Of a stretch of DNA of 13,406 nucleotides, positions 6,903-13,406 are shown in pieces (position 1 is the stretch's first letter; each line of letters opens with the position of its first letter). Below the pieces are notes generated by a model. That model did not search any database and was not told the origin of the DNA. It worked only from the letters and a program-made list of their open reading frames with translations. Location of the stretch: assembly GCA_007133995.1 (NCBI GenBank), contig SLLP01000139.1, positions 1 to 13,406 on the forward strand, read 5' to 3'. Source of the stretch: Balneolales bacterium (GTDB lineage Bacteria > Bacteroidota > Rhodothermia > Balneolales > Natronogracilivirgulaceae). The translations under genes were made by a program, and so were the position numbers.

Positions 6903-8309
6903 ATGACTGAGAAAAAAGTAATGAACCGATGGTGGGTGGTCGTAGGGGCCCTGGTCATACAGGTTAGTCTTGGCGCTGTTTATATTTGGAGTGTCTTCCA
7001 ATCACCACTGCTGGAATTTTTCCCAACATGGACCGAGACGCAGGTCACTTTGCCAGCCCAGATCGTTCTGGCCTCTTTTGCATTGGCGGTAATTTTCGGC
7101 GGGCGCATTCAGGATCGTCTTGGCCCGCGTATCGTGGCAACTTCAGGTGGCATCATCCTCGGGGCCGGGCTCATTATGGCCCGTTTTGCCTATATGTTTG
7201 AGCCGTCCTTTGCCCTGGTTTGGTTGATTCTGACCTATTCAGTGTTAGGCGGAATCGGCATTGGAGTTGCTTATGTATGCCCAATAGCAACTTGCGTAAA
7301 GTGGTTTCCGGACAAGCGCGGACTGGTAACGGGACTGGCCGTGGCTGGTTTTGGTGCCGGTGCATTCTTTTTTGCACCTCTGGCGCGTGGCCTCATCTGC
7401 GGTGACGCATACATGCTGTTCAACCTCCAGCTGTTCAACCTTCCCCAGGTTGGTGTTTTCAATTCCTTTATGGCGCTCGGAGTAATTTTCCTGGTGATCG
7501 TTGTTGCCGGTGCTCAGCTACTGGTCAACCCGCCTGAAGGCTACAAACCGGAAGGATGGAGTCCTCCTGAAGGCACCGCCGCAGCCAAGGCGCCAAAAGT
7601 CGACTTCGCACCTGGCGAAATGCTCCGCACGCCTGCTTTCTGGTTGCTGTGGATCACCTATTTTGCTGGATGCACAGCCGGTCTTCAGGTCATAATGAAA
7701 GCATCGCCAATCTGGCAATCTTTCTCTTTTGGAGAGATGACGGGTCCGATTCCCCATGCCACCTATCTTAGTGTTACGGCCATGGGAGCGACAGCAGTGT
7801 CTTTCCTGGCTATTTTCAACGCAGCCGGTCGCATATTCTGGGGAAAGGTTTCTGACATGATGGACCGCCGGGTTACCCTGCTGATCATGTTCCTGCTTTG
7901 CGGAGTCGCCATGCTTACTCTGGACTTCATGCGTGTCTTTCCGCTTTATTTGACCTGGATCGGAATTGTGGGCCTCTGTTTCGGTGGTTTTCTATCCCTT
8001 TATCCCGCATTGACCGCTGATTTCTTCGGCACCAGACATATCGGGGTGAATTACGGACTGATGTTTACGGCATACGGAGCCGGCGGCATAATCGGGCCGT
8101 ATCTTGCCGCCAGATTCATGCGAATTGTGGAGCACGTTCCATACCTTACAACCTGTCCGAGAGGCACACTGCAGGAGGTGATGTTTGCCGTGGGCGATTA
8201 CACCATTGCTTTTTGGGTTGCCGGAATAGCCTGCATCATTGCCGCGGTACTCATTATGCAGGTTAAACCGGAAAAAATTCAGAAAACCCAGTTCGGAAAA
8301 AAAGCATAA
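6903..8309 (+). CDS. MFS transporter, oxalate/formate antiporter (OFA) type
   Basis: A 468-residue inner-membrane carrier with about 12 hydrophobic segments. Family marks are the N-terminal WWVVVGALVIQ followed by GAVYIWSVF (24-32), major facilitator motif A as GGRIQDRLGPR (66-76), the OFA-like KWFPDKRGLVTGLAVAGFGAG block (133-153), a second motif-A relative in GRIFWGKVSDMMDRR (309-323), and GGIIGPYLA (394-402). A hydrophilic central loop (about 209-240) carries a PPEG repeat (210-213 and 221-224). OFA carriers exchange or import small carboxylates such as oxalate, formate or pyruvate; the substrate here cannot be read from sequence. Its position after acs suggests a monocarboxylate used in acetyl-CoA metabolism. 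It has its own transcription unit behind the terminator at 6683-6724, and its stop lies 11 bp from the convergent barrel gene. Confidence 0.87.
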   Translation: MTEKKVMNRWWVVVGALVIQVSLGAVYIWSVFQSPLLEFFPTWTETQVTLPAQIVLASFALAVIFGGRIQDRLGPRIVATSGGIILGAGLIMARFAYMFEPSFALVWLILTYSVLGGIGIGVAYVCPIATCVKWFPDKRGLVTGLAVAGFGAGAFFFAPLARGLICGDAYMLFNLQLFNLPQVGVFNSFMALGVIFLVIVVAGAQLLVNPPEGYKPEGWSPPEGTAAAKAPKVDFAPGEMLRTPAFWLLWITYFAGCTAGLQVIMKASPIWQSFSFGEMTGPIPHATYLSVTAMGATAVSFLAIFNAAGRIFWGKVSDMMDRRVTLLIMFLLCGVAMLTLDFMRVFPLYLTWIGIVGLCFGGFLSLYPALTADFFGTRHIGVNYGLMFTAYGAGGIIGPYLAARFMRIVEHVPYLTTCPRGTLQEVMFAVGDYTIAFWVAGIACIIAAVLIMQVKPEKIQKTQFGKKA

Positions 8310-8320
8310 AGCGGATTGGA

Positions 8321-9733
8321 TTACATTCGATAAAGAATTCCCAATCCAAGAAGGTGCCGGAGCTTAAACTCGTTTTCACCCGGTTCCGGTTCAGAAAGCC
8401 AAACGGGGAGTTCATATCTTATGAAAAAACCGCGATCCTGACCAAGATAATCCGGTATATTTAATGAGAGCATGAGGCCGGCACCGGCATCCGTCAAAGG
8501 ATCCTGCCAGCCTCTGCCATCATTGACATAGCCTGCGTCAGCAAAAACATAAGACTCCAATTTCAGCAGATCACCCACATAGGGAATGCGCGCGAAGTAT
8601 CTGTTTACCGGGTTGGGGAAATAGAAATCAAAGTTTACGGCAAGCGCGTGTTGTGCCCATGCAGGTTGTCCATCCTCCAGCAAACGGGTAGTGCGAAATG
8701 TGTAGCCCCTGAGCCCCGGACCACCAGGCACCTGCACCCAGCCCGAGCGCATCCAGTGGATTGGAATGGTGCCTTTTGCTCGGGTGAAAGCAGAGCCATG
8801 CCAGTCAAATGCGGTTGCATCGGAGATAATGAAGCGATGCTCCGGCGAAGTGGCTTCAGACGATGCGCCTCCAAAAAGCCGGGTTCGTGCATGGAATCCG
8901 GACGGCATGTCCATTTGCTGTATGATCTGGAGTTGCATATGGCCATACAGACCCTCCCACCCCAGATTATCCGGAAGCGGGGTTTGCTGCCCCAAAAAAT
9001 CAATAAAGGGGTCATCGGTGGTTATGGGCAAGCCACTTGAGGCATGCAGCGTCAGTGTCCATCTACCCAGGTAGTTCCGGTCTCTTTTACGAAATGAGGA
9101 TCTGAGATATATCACAGGATCCGTCTGCCATAGTGCCTTATAAAGCAGATAATCCTGATCAAAACGCTTATAGATACCGGCATTGAACCCAAAGTCACTG
9201 GAGACAAACTCGTCAAATCCTGGTTGCCAGCGTTTATGTAAACCAGCTTCATGAAGATGGAGACCGGTCCGCATGCTGCTGGCGACCCGGACGCCTCCTT
9301 CGCTGTTTATACCGGTGATGGCGGCAATCGGATGAGCCCAGGTAAAGGCATAGGATACGGGATGATCAGGGAAGCGGGTACCCAACCAGATGCCGGCATG
9401 AACACGATGCGGTCCGTCCAGAAAAGTTCGCGGATCCTCACCCCGGAAACGCAGACCGACAATGACTCCATCCACGGAGTTGAACCACAGATCCGGTGCG
9501 ATACCTACCTCATAGCTTTCCGTGGAGATGATCTGGGCACCTGATCGACCAGCTGTAAGAGTTAAAATTATGATTGGTAGTAATATAGCAGCGATTCCGG
9601 TCCGTTTGGTCAATAATGCCCAAATGAGATCTTGCCGTACTAACGTGAGGCAATTGGCAAGGTGTTTCTTCCCCTGACTGCCGTAAAAATAATGATGTAA
9701 TAAGGGTATCATAAAAATCCAATAGATTGACAT
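8321..9733 (-). CDS. Predicted outer-membrane beta-barrel protein (Omp85-like barrel features)
   Basis: From the ATG at 9733 this encodes 470 residues, but a textbook signal peptide (TKRTGIAAILLPIIILTLTAGRSGAQ) only begins at codon 41, a TTG at 9611-9613. The real protein may thus start there (about 430 residues) or at another internal start. The mature part is a series of alternating beta-strands with no soluble enzyme domain. The stretch GGPGLRGYTF (337-346) resembles the LRGY motif of the lid loop in Omp85/TamA-type barrels, and FADAGYV (397-403) and DAGAGLMLSLNIP (415-427) are typical of barrel C-terminal strands. POTRA domains are absent. It ends YRM rather than in Phe. It resembles barrels that in Bacteroidota relatives occur alone or behind peptidase domains. 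Transport substrate or partner is unknown. Its 5' end overlaps a truncated Nudix gene by one base. Confidence 0.72.
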   Translation of the reverse strand: MSIYWIFMIPLLHHYFYGSQGKKHLANCLTLVRQDLIWALLTKRTGIAAILLPIIILTLTAGRSGAQIISTESYEVGIAPDLWFNSVDGVIVGLRFRGEDPRTFLDGPHRVHAGIWLGTRFPDHPVSYAFTWAHPIAAITGINSEGGVRVASSMRTGLHLHEAGLHKRWQPGFDEFVSSDFGFNAGIYKRFDQDYLLYKALWQTDPVIYLRSSFRKRDRNYLGRWTLTLHASSGLPITTDDPFIDFLGQQTPLPDNLGWEGLYGHMQLQIIQQMDMPSGFHARTRLFGGASSEATSPEHRFIISDATAFDWHGSAFTRAKGTIPIHWMRSGWVQVPGGPGLRGYTFRTTRLLEDGQPAWAQHALAVNFDFYFPNPVNRYFARIPYVGDLLKLESYVFADAGYVNDGRGWQDPLTDAGAGLMLSLNIPDYLGQDRGFFIRYELPVWLSEPEPGENEFKLRHLLGLGILYRM

Positions 9734-9954
9734 TATTCAGGTACAGGAATCCGCCACTCTTGCAGAATTCCGTCAGTAGTCAAGATATCATGAATCATGT
9801 AAATAAGACGAACCTGTTCAGGCCATTTAATAAATTTTTTCACATCTTGCGTATAGATCCATTTGCAGTCCACATGTTCATGGTTTAAACGAATGATCAT
9901 TTGATCGTCCAAACGGGCGGCAAATGCAACTATATGATGAATACGGGTAAACAT
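9733..9954 (-). pseudogene. C-terminal half of a Nudix hydrolase (truncated remnant)
   Basis: About 73 residues from the ATG at 9952-9954. The sequence matches the C-terminal half of Nudix pyrophosphatases of the dihydroneopterin-triphosphate/dATP type: HHIVAFAARLDD, then LNHEHVDCKWIYTQDV and IKWPEQVRLIYMIHDI, corresponding to the usual EH-x3-W and WP-x-Q motifs. The Nudix box (GX5EX7REUXEEXGU), which binds metal and performs catalysis, is absent. An in-frame TAA (9958-9960) sits just upstream, and the upstream bases belong to the divergent DUF2914 gene. It is therefore either a decayed gene or a small catalytically dead protein. Its stop TAA overlaps the ATG of the barrel frame as TAATG, an arrangement often seen in coupled translation. 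The reading frame is still open and the motifs intact, so the truncation may be recent. Confidence 0.6.
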
Positions 9955-9983
9955 CAATTAATTTTCCCAAGGCTTTTTCACTC

Positions 9984-10592
9984 ATGAGTTTTTCCAATCA
10001 AAAAAAGGATACTGGCGTTAATATTATTAACCTGGCAAATAATAATCTATCTCTCGTTTGCATCAGCCCCGCTGCTCTCAGGCTGCTATCGATCTACAAC
10101 ACATCAGGAATAAAAAAGATACCGGTTCTTATGGTAACAATGACTTTTATTACCTCAGTTACCATCACCGGACTTTTTGCCGGTAGCAGCTACGTTGAAA
10201 CTCATGCCAACCCATCCCGTTTTGAGCTCAATGTTACGGGGCCCGGGAATGATGATTCAGAGATGGATCGTGATACACTGTTTGTGATTGATTTTATGCT
10301 GGCCAAAGATGTTTTGGAACGTGCACCGGTTGAGATTGTAGACTCCTACAGCATAGACGATTCGCGTGCATGGGCTTTCGCCCGCATTCATAACAGTGAA
10401 ATGATGCAGAACATCTATTTTGAATGGCACCACGACGATGAACTGTATTTTGAAATGAGTACCAGGATCGGGGTTTCAAACAATTGGCGAACGTACTCTT
10501 CCGTGAGCCTGCAGCCCGGTCAATGGCGGGTTGTTCTGAAGGACAGACACGGCCAAACCATGGATAAAATCCGGTTTTATGTATCGGAATAG
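9984..10592 (+). CDS. DUF2914 domain protein with single N-terminal membrane anchor
   Basis: A 202-residue protein of unknown function. Residues 1-45 are polar and would be cytoplasmic, a hydrophobic segment spans about 46-68 preceded by two Lys, and the rest should be periplasmic. Residues about 105-201 match DUF2914: a central ARIHNSE (133-139), IYFEWHHDDELYFEM (144-158), the NNWRTYSS core (166-173), PGQWRVVLKDRHG (178-190) and the closing IRFYV (196-200). No other ATG, GTG or TTG occurs in frame between the first codon and Met50, so the long N-terminus is probably real if the Lys-Lys pair is to be included. It is divergent from the Nudix remnant with only 29 bp between the starts, so its promoter must overlap that remnant. 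It converges on the sxtJ-like gene with 47 bp between stops. Confidence 0.72.
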   Translation: MSFSNQKKDTGVNIINLANNNLSLVCISPAALRLLSIYNTSGIKKIPVLMVTMTFITSVTITGLFAGSSYVETHANPSRFELNVTGPGNDDSEMDRDTLFVIDFMLAKDVLERAPVEIVDSYSIDDSRAWAFARIHNSEMMQNIYFEWHHDDELYFEMSTRIGVSNNWRTYSSVSLQPGQWRVVLKDRHGQTMDKIRFYVSE

Positions 10593-10639
10593 CAACTGAT
10601 AACATCCGATCCATTGCATCAGAGGTATGAATGAACCAT

Positions 10640-11068
10640 TCAATACTGTTTTTTGATCTGACCCGTTTGTGTATCTTTTCTATCGATCCAATATGATCCT
10701 TTAGCCGGATCAGGTTGAAGTCCCAATGGATCCATGGTTGCCAGTGTGCGCCTGACCAATCCGATCGGAGTTATCATCATATAAAAGACAATAGCAATGA
10801 TGATGCGCGTGACCACCATTCCCAGGACCAGAGCAATCAGCATCCAGGCGATATAAACAGGCCTCAGCCCCATCGGTGCTACAACTCCGGCACATAGAAA
10901 GGCCACTCCGATCACACTGACAATCCACGCCGGACGAACCAGCTCCCAGTTATTGAACCAGATAATGACCACCGGAACCACCAGACCAAGCATCACAGCC
11001 ATGACCCAGGCAAACTGTCTGAGTATACGGTGATCGATTTTTATCTCTTTGATCAGGTTTTTCAGCAT
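10640..11068 (-). CDS. SxtJ-family membrane protein
   Basis: A 142-residue membrane protein with a basic N-terminus, hydrophobic segments at about 20-38, 47-65 and 70-98, then the block ITPIGLVRR (99-107) and a polar C-terminus containing DPLGLQ and SYWIDR (113-130). This pattern is that of the SxtJ family, named after a gene next to the O-carbamoyltransferase sxtI in cyanobacterial saxitoxin clusters and widespread beside NodU-type carbamoyltransferases in bacteria without any toxin. Its molecular role is unknown; a membrane partner for the carbamoyltransferase is a reasonable inference. It lies 71 bp downstream of the carbamoyltransferase gene on the same strand and probably ends that operon. 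The small DUF5989 protein that I recall often accompanying this pair is not present between or after them here. No toxin biosynthesis is implied. Confidence 0.8.
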   Translation of the reverse strand: MLKNLIKEIKIDHRILRQFAWVMAVMLGLVVPVVIIWFNNWELVRPAWIVSVIGVAFLCAGVVAPMGLRPVYIAWMLIALVLGMVVTRIIIAIVFYMMITPIGLVRRTLATMDPLGLQPDPAKGSYWIDRKDTQTGQIKKQY

Positions 11069-11139
11069 GACGTGAGTGTTGTATAATGCATGGTTTTAAA
11101 TTATGTTCATACTGACCATAAGAAATTATTATCCAGGAA

Positions 11140-13065
11140 TTAATCGGGCTGCAGTGATGCAATCGTTTCAGTTGGATCGGCCAGCCGGTCCCCGGGATGC
11201 TTTTCAATCACGAAGCGATCCATTACGAGCACATCCATGTCTGTCCGCATGAAACACCGCCAGGCATCTTCAGGTGTGCAGACAATCGGTTCGCCCCGTA
11301 CATTAAAGCTCGTATTGATAAGCACAGGACAGCCAGTTCGCTCTTCGAAAGCGGACAATAAAGCATGATAACGGGGGTTTGTACGGCTATCCACCGTTTG
11401 GATTCGGGCCGATCCGTCCACATGCGTGATGGCGGGGAGTTCCGAACGGATTTGGTAGAGCTTGTCCAAACCTTCAACAGCGTTATCCACGGGCTTGCGC
11501 AGTCGGTGTGCCACATCGGCAACCAGAAGCATATAGGGACTTGGCCGGTCCAGCTCGAAAAACTCCTGTACTTTTTCAATGGTCACACTGGGGGCAAAGG
11601 GCCGGAAGCTCTCACGATACTTGATTTTCAGATTCAGAGTCTTCTGCATCTTTTCGGATCGAGGATCACCAAGAATGGAACGGCTTCCCAACGCACGGGG
11701 GCCGAATTCCATCCTTCCCTGAAACCAGCCCACCACTTTGCCGTCGGACAGATATCCTGCAGTACGGAATAGCATCTCATTTTCCGTTACGGGTTCAGTG
11801 AAATAGTCCGAGTTATCCTTCAAAAAGGCGCTAATGGCTTCGGTGTCGTAGGCGGGGCCGAGAAGTGCTCCGTTCATTCCGTCAGATATGCCGCTGCCTT
11901 CGTTCCTCTCATTCCCGTCACTCTTGTGGCTTTTGCTTTTTCTTTCGCTGCCATCCGTGCTGTCACCCCCCTTTTTCCCTCCAATCCACTTACTCCCATC
12001 AACTCCATTCAGTAAACGCGGCTGGTCGAAGTGATGGTACCAGGTCATCAGTGCGGCACCCACCGACCCGCCCGCATCGCCGGCGGCCGGCTGAATCCAG
12101 ATATTGTCGAAGATACCTTCTCGCAGGATCTTGCCGTTGCCTACACAGTTGAGAGCAACGCCTCCGGCAAGACAGAGATTCGGGCTGCCGGTGACATTAC
12201 GGGCATGTCGCGCCATCTTGAGCATAATCTCTTCGGTAACTGACTGGATGGATGCGGCCAGATCCATTTCGCGTCGGGTGAGCGGAGATTCGGGCCTGCG
12301 CGGCGGACCATCAAACAGCCGGGCGAACCGGCGATTGGTCATCGTCAGACCCGAGCCGTATCCAAAATAACGCATATTCATGCGGAATGAACCGTCATCG
12401 CGCAGATCAATCAGTTCATCCAGGATGCGGTCACGGTACACGGGTTTGCCATAAGGCGCCAGTCCCATCACCTTGTACTCGCCGGAGTTCACCCGGAAAC
12501 CTGTGAAATAGGTAAAGGCGGAGTATAGCAGTCCGAGCGAATGAGGAAAATGCAGTTCCTGATGCAGACGGATCCGGTTATCCCGGCCCTGACCCACAGA
12601 ACTTGTAGCCCATTCACCCACCCCGTCCATGGTCAATATGGCCGCTTCCTTAAATGGCGAGGGAAAAAATGCCGATGCAGCATGTGACTCGTGATGCTCC
12701 GGATAGAAGAGCTCCCCCTCGTACCCCAGCTCTGTGCGGATGTGCTCTGAAATCCACATTTTCTGCTTTATCCAGACCGGCAAAGCCTTCCAGGCACTGC
12801 GAATACCGGCCGGCGCATATGCCAGATACGTCTCCAGAATACGCTCGAACTTAAGAAAAGGCTTGTCATAAAAAGCAACTGCATTGAGGTCGGTGACCGT
12901 GATACCTGCGTAATCAAGACACCATGCTATGGCATGCTCCGGATAGTTCTGGTCGTGTTTGATGCGCGTGAATCGCTCTTCCTGGGCGGCAGCTACCAGC
13001 TTGCCGTCCGAAACCAGCGCGGCTGCGGCATCGTGATAGTAGCACGAAATACCGAGGATATGCAT
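11140..13065 (-). CDS. Carbamoyltransferase, NodU/CmcH/SxtI family
   Basis: A 641-residue cytoplasmic enzyme expected to transfer a carbamoyl group from carbamoyl phosphate, via carbamoyl-AMP, to a hydroxyl of a sugar or other acceptor. The N-terminal Kae1/TsaD-like domain shows GISCYYHDAAAAL (5-17), QEERFTRIKHD (28-38), the metal-site EHHESHAASAFF (123-134), MDGVGEW (146-152), GEYKVMGLAPYG (195-206) and LAGGVALNC (299-307). The C-terminal domain shows GWFQGRMEFGPRALGSRSIL (446-465), ESFRPFAPSV (485-494) and LINTSFNVRGEPIV (582-595). All expected blocks are intact. Residues about 357-396 (bases 11878-11997) are a Gly/Ser/Lys/Asp-rich insertion between the two domains, making the protein longer than the roughly 590 residues I expect. 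It follows the UDP-glucose dehydrogenase gene by 25 bp and precedes an SxtJ-like gene. The acceptor is unknown; a surface polysaccharide or glycoconjugate is likeliest. Confidence 0.9.
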   Translation of the reverse strand: MHILGISCYYHDAAAALVSDGKLVAAAQEERFTRIKHDQNYPEHAIAWCLDYAGITVTDLNAVAFYDKPFLKFERILETYLAYAPAGIRSAWKALPVWIKQKMWISEHIRTELGYEGELFYPEHHESHAASAFFPSPFKEAAILTMDGVGEWATSSVGQGRDNRIRLHQELHFPHSLGLLYSAFTYFTGFRVNSGEYKVMGLAPYGKPVYRDRILDELIDLRDDGSFRMNMRYFGYGSGLTMTNRRFARLFDGPPRRPESPLTRREMDLAASIQSVTEEIMLKMARHARNVTGSPNLCLAGGVALNCVGNGKILREGIFDNIWIQPAAGDAGGSVGAALMTWYHHFDQPRLLNGVDGSKWIGGKKGGDSTDGSERKSKSHKSDGNERNEGSGISDGMNGALLGPAYDTEAISAFLKDNSDYFTEPVTENEMLFRTAGYLSDGKVVGWFQGRMEFGPRALGSRSILGDPRSEKMQKTLNLKIKYRESFRPFAPSVTIEKVQEFFELDRPSPYMLLVADVAHRLRKPVDNAVEGLDKLYQIRSELPAITHVDGSARIQTVDSRTNPRYHALLSAFEERTGCPVLINTSFNVRGEPIVCTPEDAWRCFMRTDMDVLVMDRFVIEKHPGDRLADPTETIASLQPD

Positions 13066-13090
13066 GTTACACGGATTTGGTTTGGCAGTG

Positions 13091-13406
13091 TCAGTTGCGA
13101 TTCAGGTTGACAGGCCGGCGTCCGACACTAACGTAGGTGATGCCCAACTGCTCCATGCGGTCCGTATCATAAAGATTTCGACCGTCGAAAATGACCGGCT
13201 CTTTCATCAGCTTCCGGAAGTTTTCAAAATCGGGTCGGCGGAATTCATTCCATTCGGTGCATATGACAAGCGCATCGACATCTACCAGTGCTGCCGTCTG
13301 ATCCTTCACGTAGTCAATTTGCGAGCTGATCTCCTCACCCACTGCAGCAGGAAACGTTTGATGCGCCTCCGGGTCGTAGGCCCTGATTTTGGCTCCCATC
13401 GCAATA
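13091..13406 (-). CDS. UDP-glucose 6-dehydrogenase, C-terminal part (runs off right edge)
   Basis: About 105 codons of the C-terminal domain of a UDP-glucose/GDP-mannose dehydrogenase, read in from beyond base 13406; the internal Met at 13397-13399 is not the start, since the open frame continues upstream as Ile-Ala. Recognisable marks are GAKIRAYDPEA near the window edge, VDALVICTEWNEFR with the following PDF, and VIFDGRNLYD, all typical of the UDP-binding C-terminal domain. The enzyme oxidises UDP-glucose to UDP-glucuronate with two NAD+, a precursor of capsule and other surface polysaccharides. The full protein should be about 440 residues, so the NAD-binding domain and catalytic Cys lie outside. 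The 25-bp gap to the carbamoyltransferase gene indicates one operon. A closely related nucleotide-sugar dehydrogenase cannot be excluded from this part alone. Confidence 0.88.
   Translation of the reverse strand, partial: IAMGAKIRAYDPEAHQTFPAAVGEEISSQIDYVKDQTAALVDVDALVICTEWNEFRRPDFENFRKLMKEPVIFDGRNLYDTDRMEQLGITYVSVGRRPVNLNRN

Noticed and set aside
8313..8347. GGATTGG/CCAATCC inverted repeat between the convergent MFS and barrel genes
   Set aside because: The 21-nt loop and absence of a T-tract make it a poor terminator, and half of it codes for the end of the barrel protein.
10640..13065. Saxitoxin-type toxin cluster suggested by the SxtI/SxtJ resemblance
   Set aside because: No polyketide synthase, amidinotransferase or other toxin-pathway gene is present; the pair is common in surface-polysaccharide settings, and UDP-glucose dehydrogenase is adjacent.
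1..13406. CRISPR arrays, tRNA or rRNA genes, insertion sequences, integrases
   Set aside because: No regularly spaced repeats, cloverleaf-like segments, transposase motifs or paired terminal repeats were seen on either strand.

Overview
The window looks like chromosomal DNA from a Gram-negative bacterium of the Bacteroidota/Rhodothermota/Balneolota group, possibly a saline-adapted one. The evidence is two lipobox-bearing proteins, an outer-membrane beta-barrel, near absence of Shine-Dalgarno sequences (only the transporter gene at 6903 has a clear one), and the character of SufB, acetyl-CoA synthetase and the caspase-like lipoprotein. Base composition is roughly balanced. The placement is inference from protein style, without database comparison. 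I see no rRNA, tRNA, CRISPR array, insertion sequence or integrase.

Layout. (1) 1-299, minus: N-terminal third of sufB (Fe-S cluster assembly), leaving the window on the left. (2) 300-729: intergenic region with a 14-bp LacI-family (cre-type) operator next to a plausible promoter, leading to (3) 730-2142, plus: a GH13 alpha-amylase-family lipoprotein. (4) 2246-4207, minus: a 653-aa lipoprotein with an SH3-like and a caspase-like domain whose catalytic Cys is replaced by Asp. (5) 4208-4631: divergent intergenic region. (6) 4632-6614, plus: acs, followed by an intrinsic terminator. (7) 6903-8309, plus: an OFA-type MFS carrier with its ribosome binding site inside a predicted stem. (8) 8321-9733, minus: an outer-membrane beta-barrel protein of uncertain start, overlapped (TAATG) by (9) the C-terminal half of a Nudix hydrolase gene (9733-9954). 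(10) 9984-10592, plus: a membrane-anchored DUF2914 protein. (11) 13406-10640, minus: an apparent operon of UDP-glucose dehydrogenase (partial), NodU/SxtI-type carbamoyltransferase and SxtJ-type membrane protein, probably the edge of a surface-polysaccharide or glycoconjugate locus.

Functional links. The operator suggests that the amylase is controlled by carbohydrate supply. Acetyl-CoA synthetase and the carboxylate-type carrier sit together and may handle acetate or another small acid, but a terminator separates them. The right-hand operon would supply UDP-glucuronate and carbamoylate a sugar or other acceptor at the membrane. The observations most worth following are the Cys-less caspase-like lipoprotein, the truncated Nudix gene fused by stop/start overlap to the barrel gene, the carbamoyltransferase/SxtJ pair with a hydrophilic interdomain insertion, the LacI-type operator, and the sequestered ribosome binding site of the transporter.
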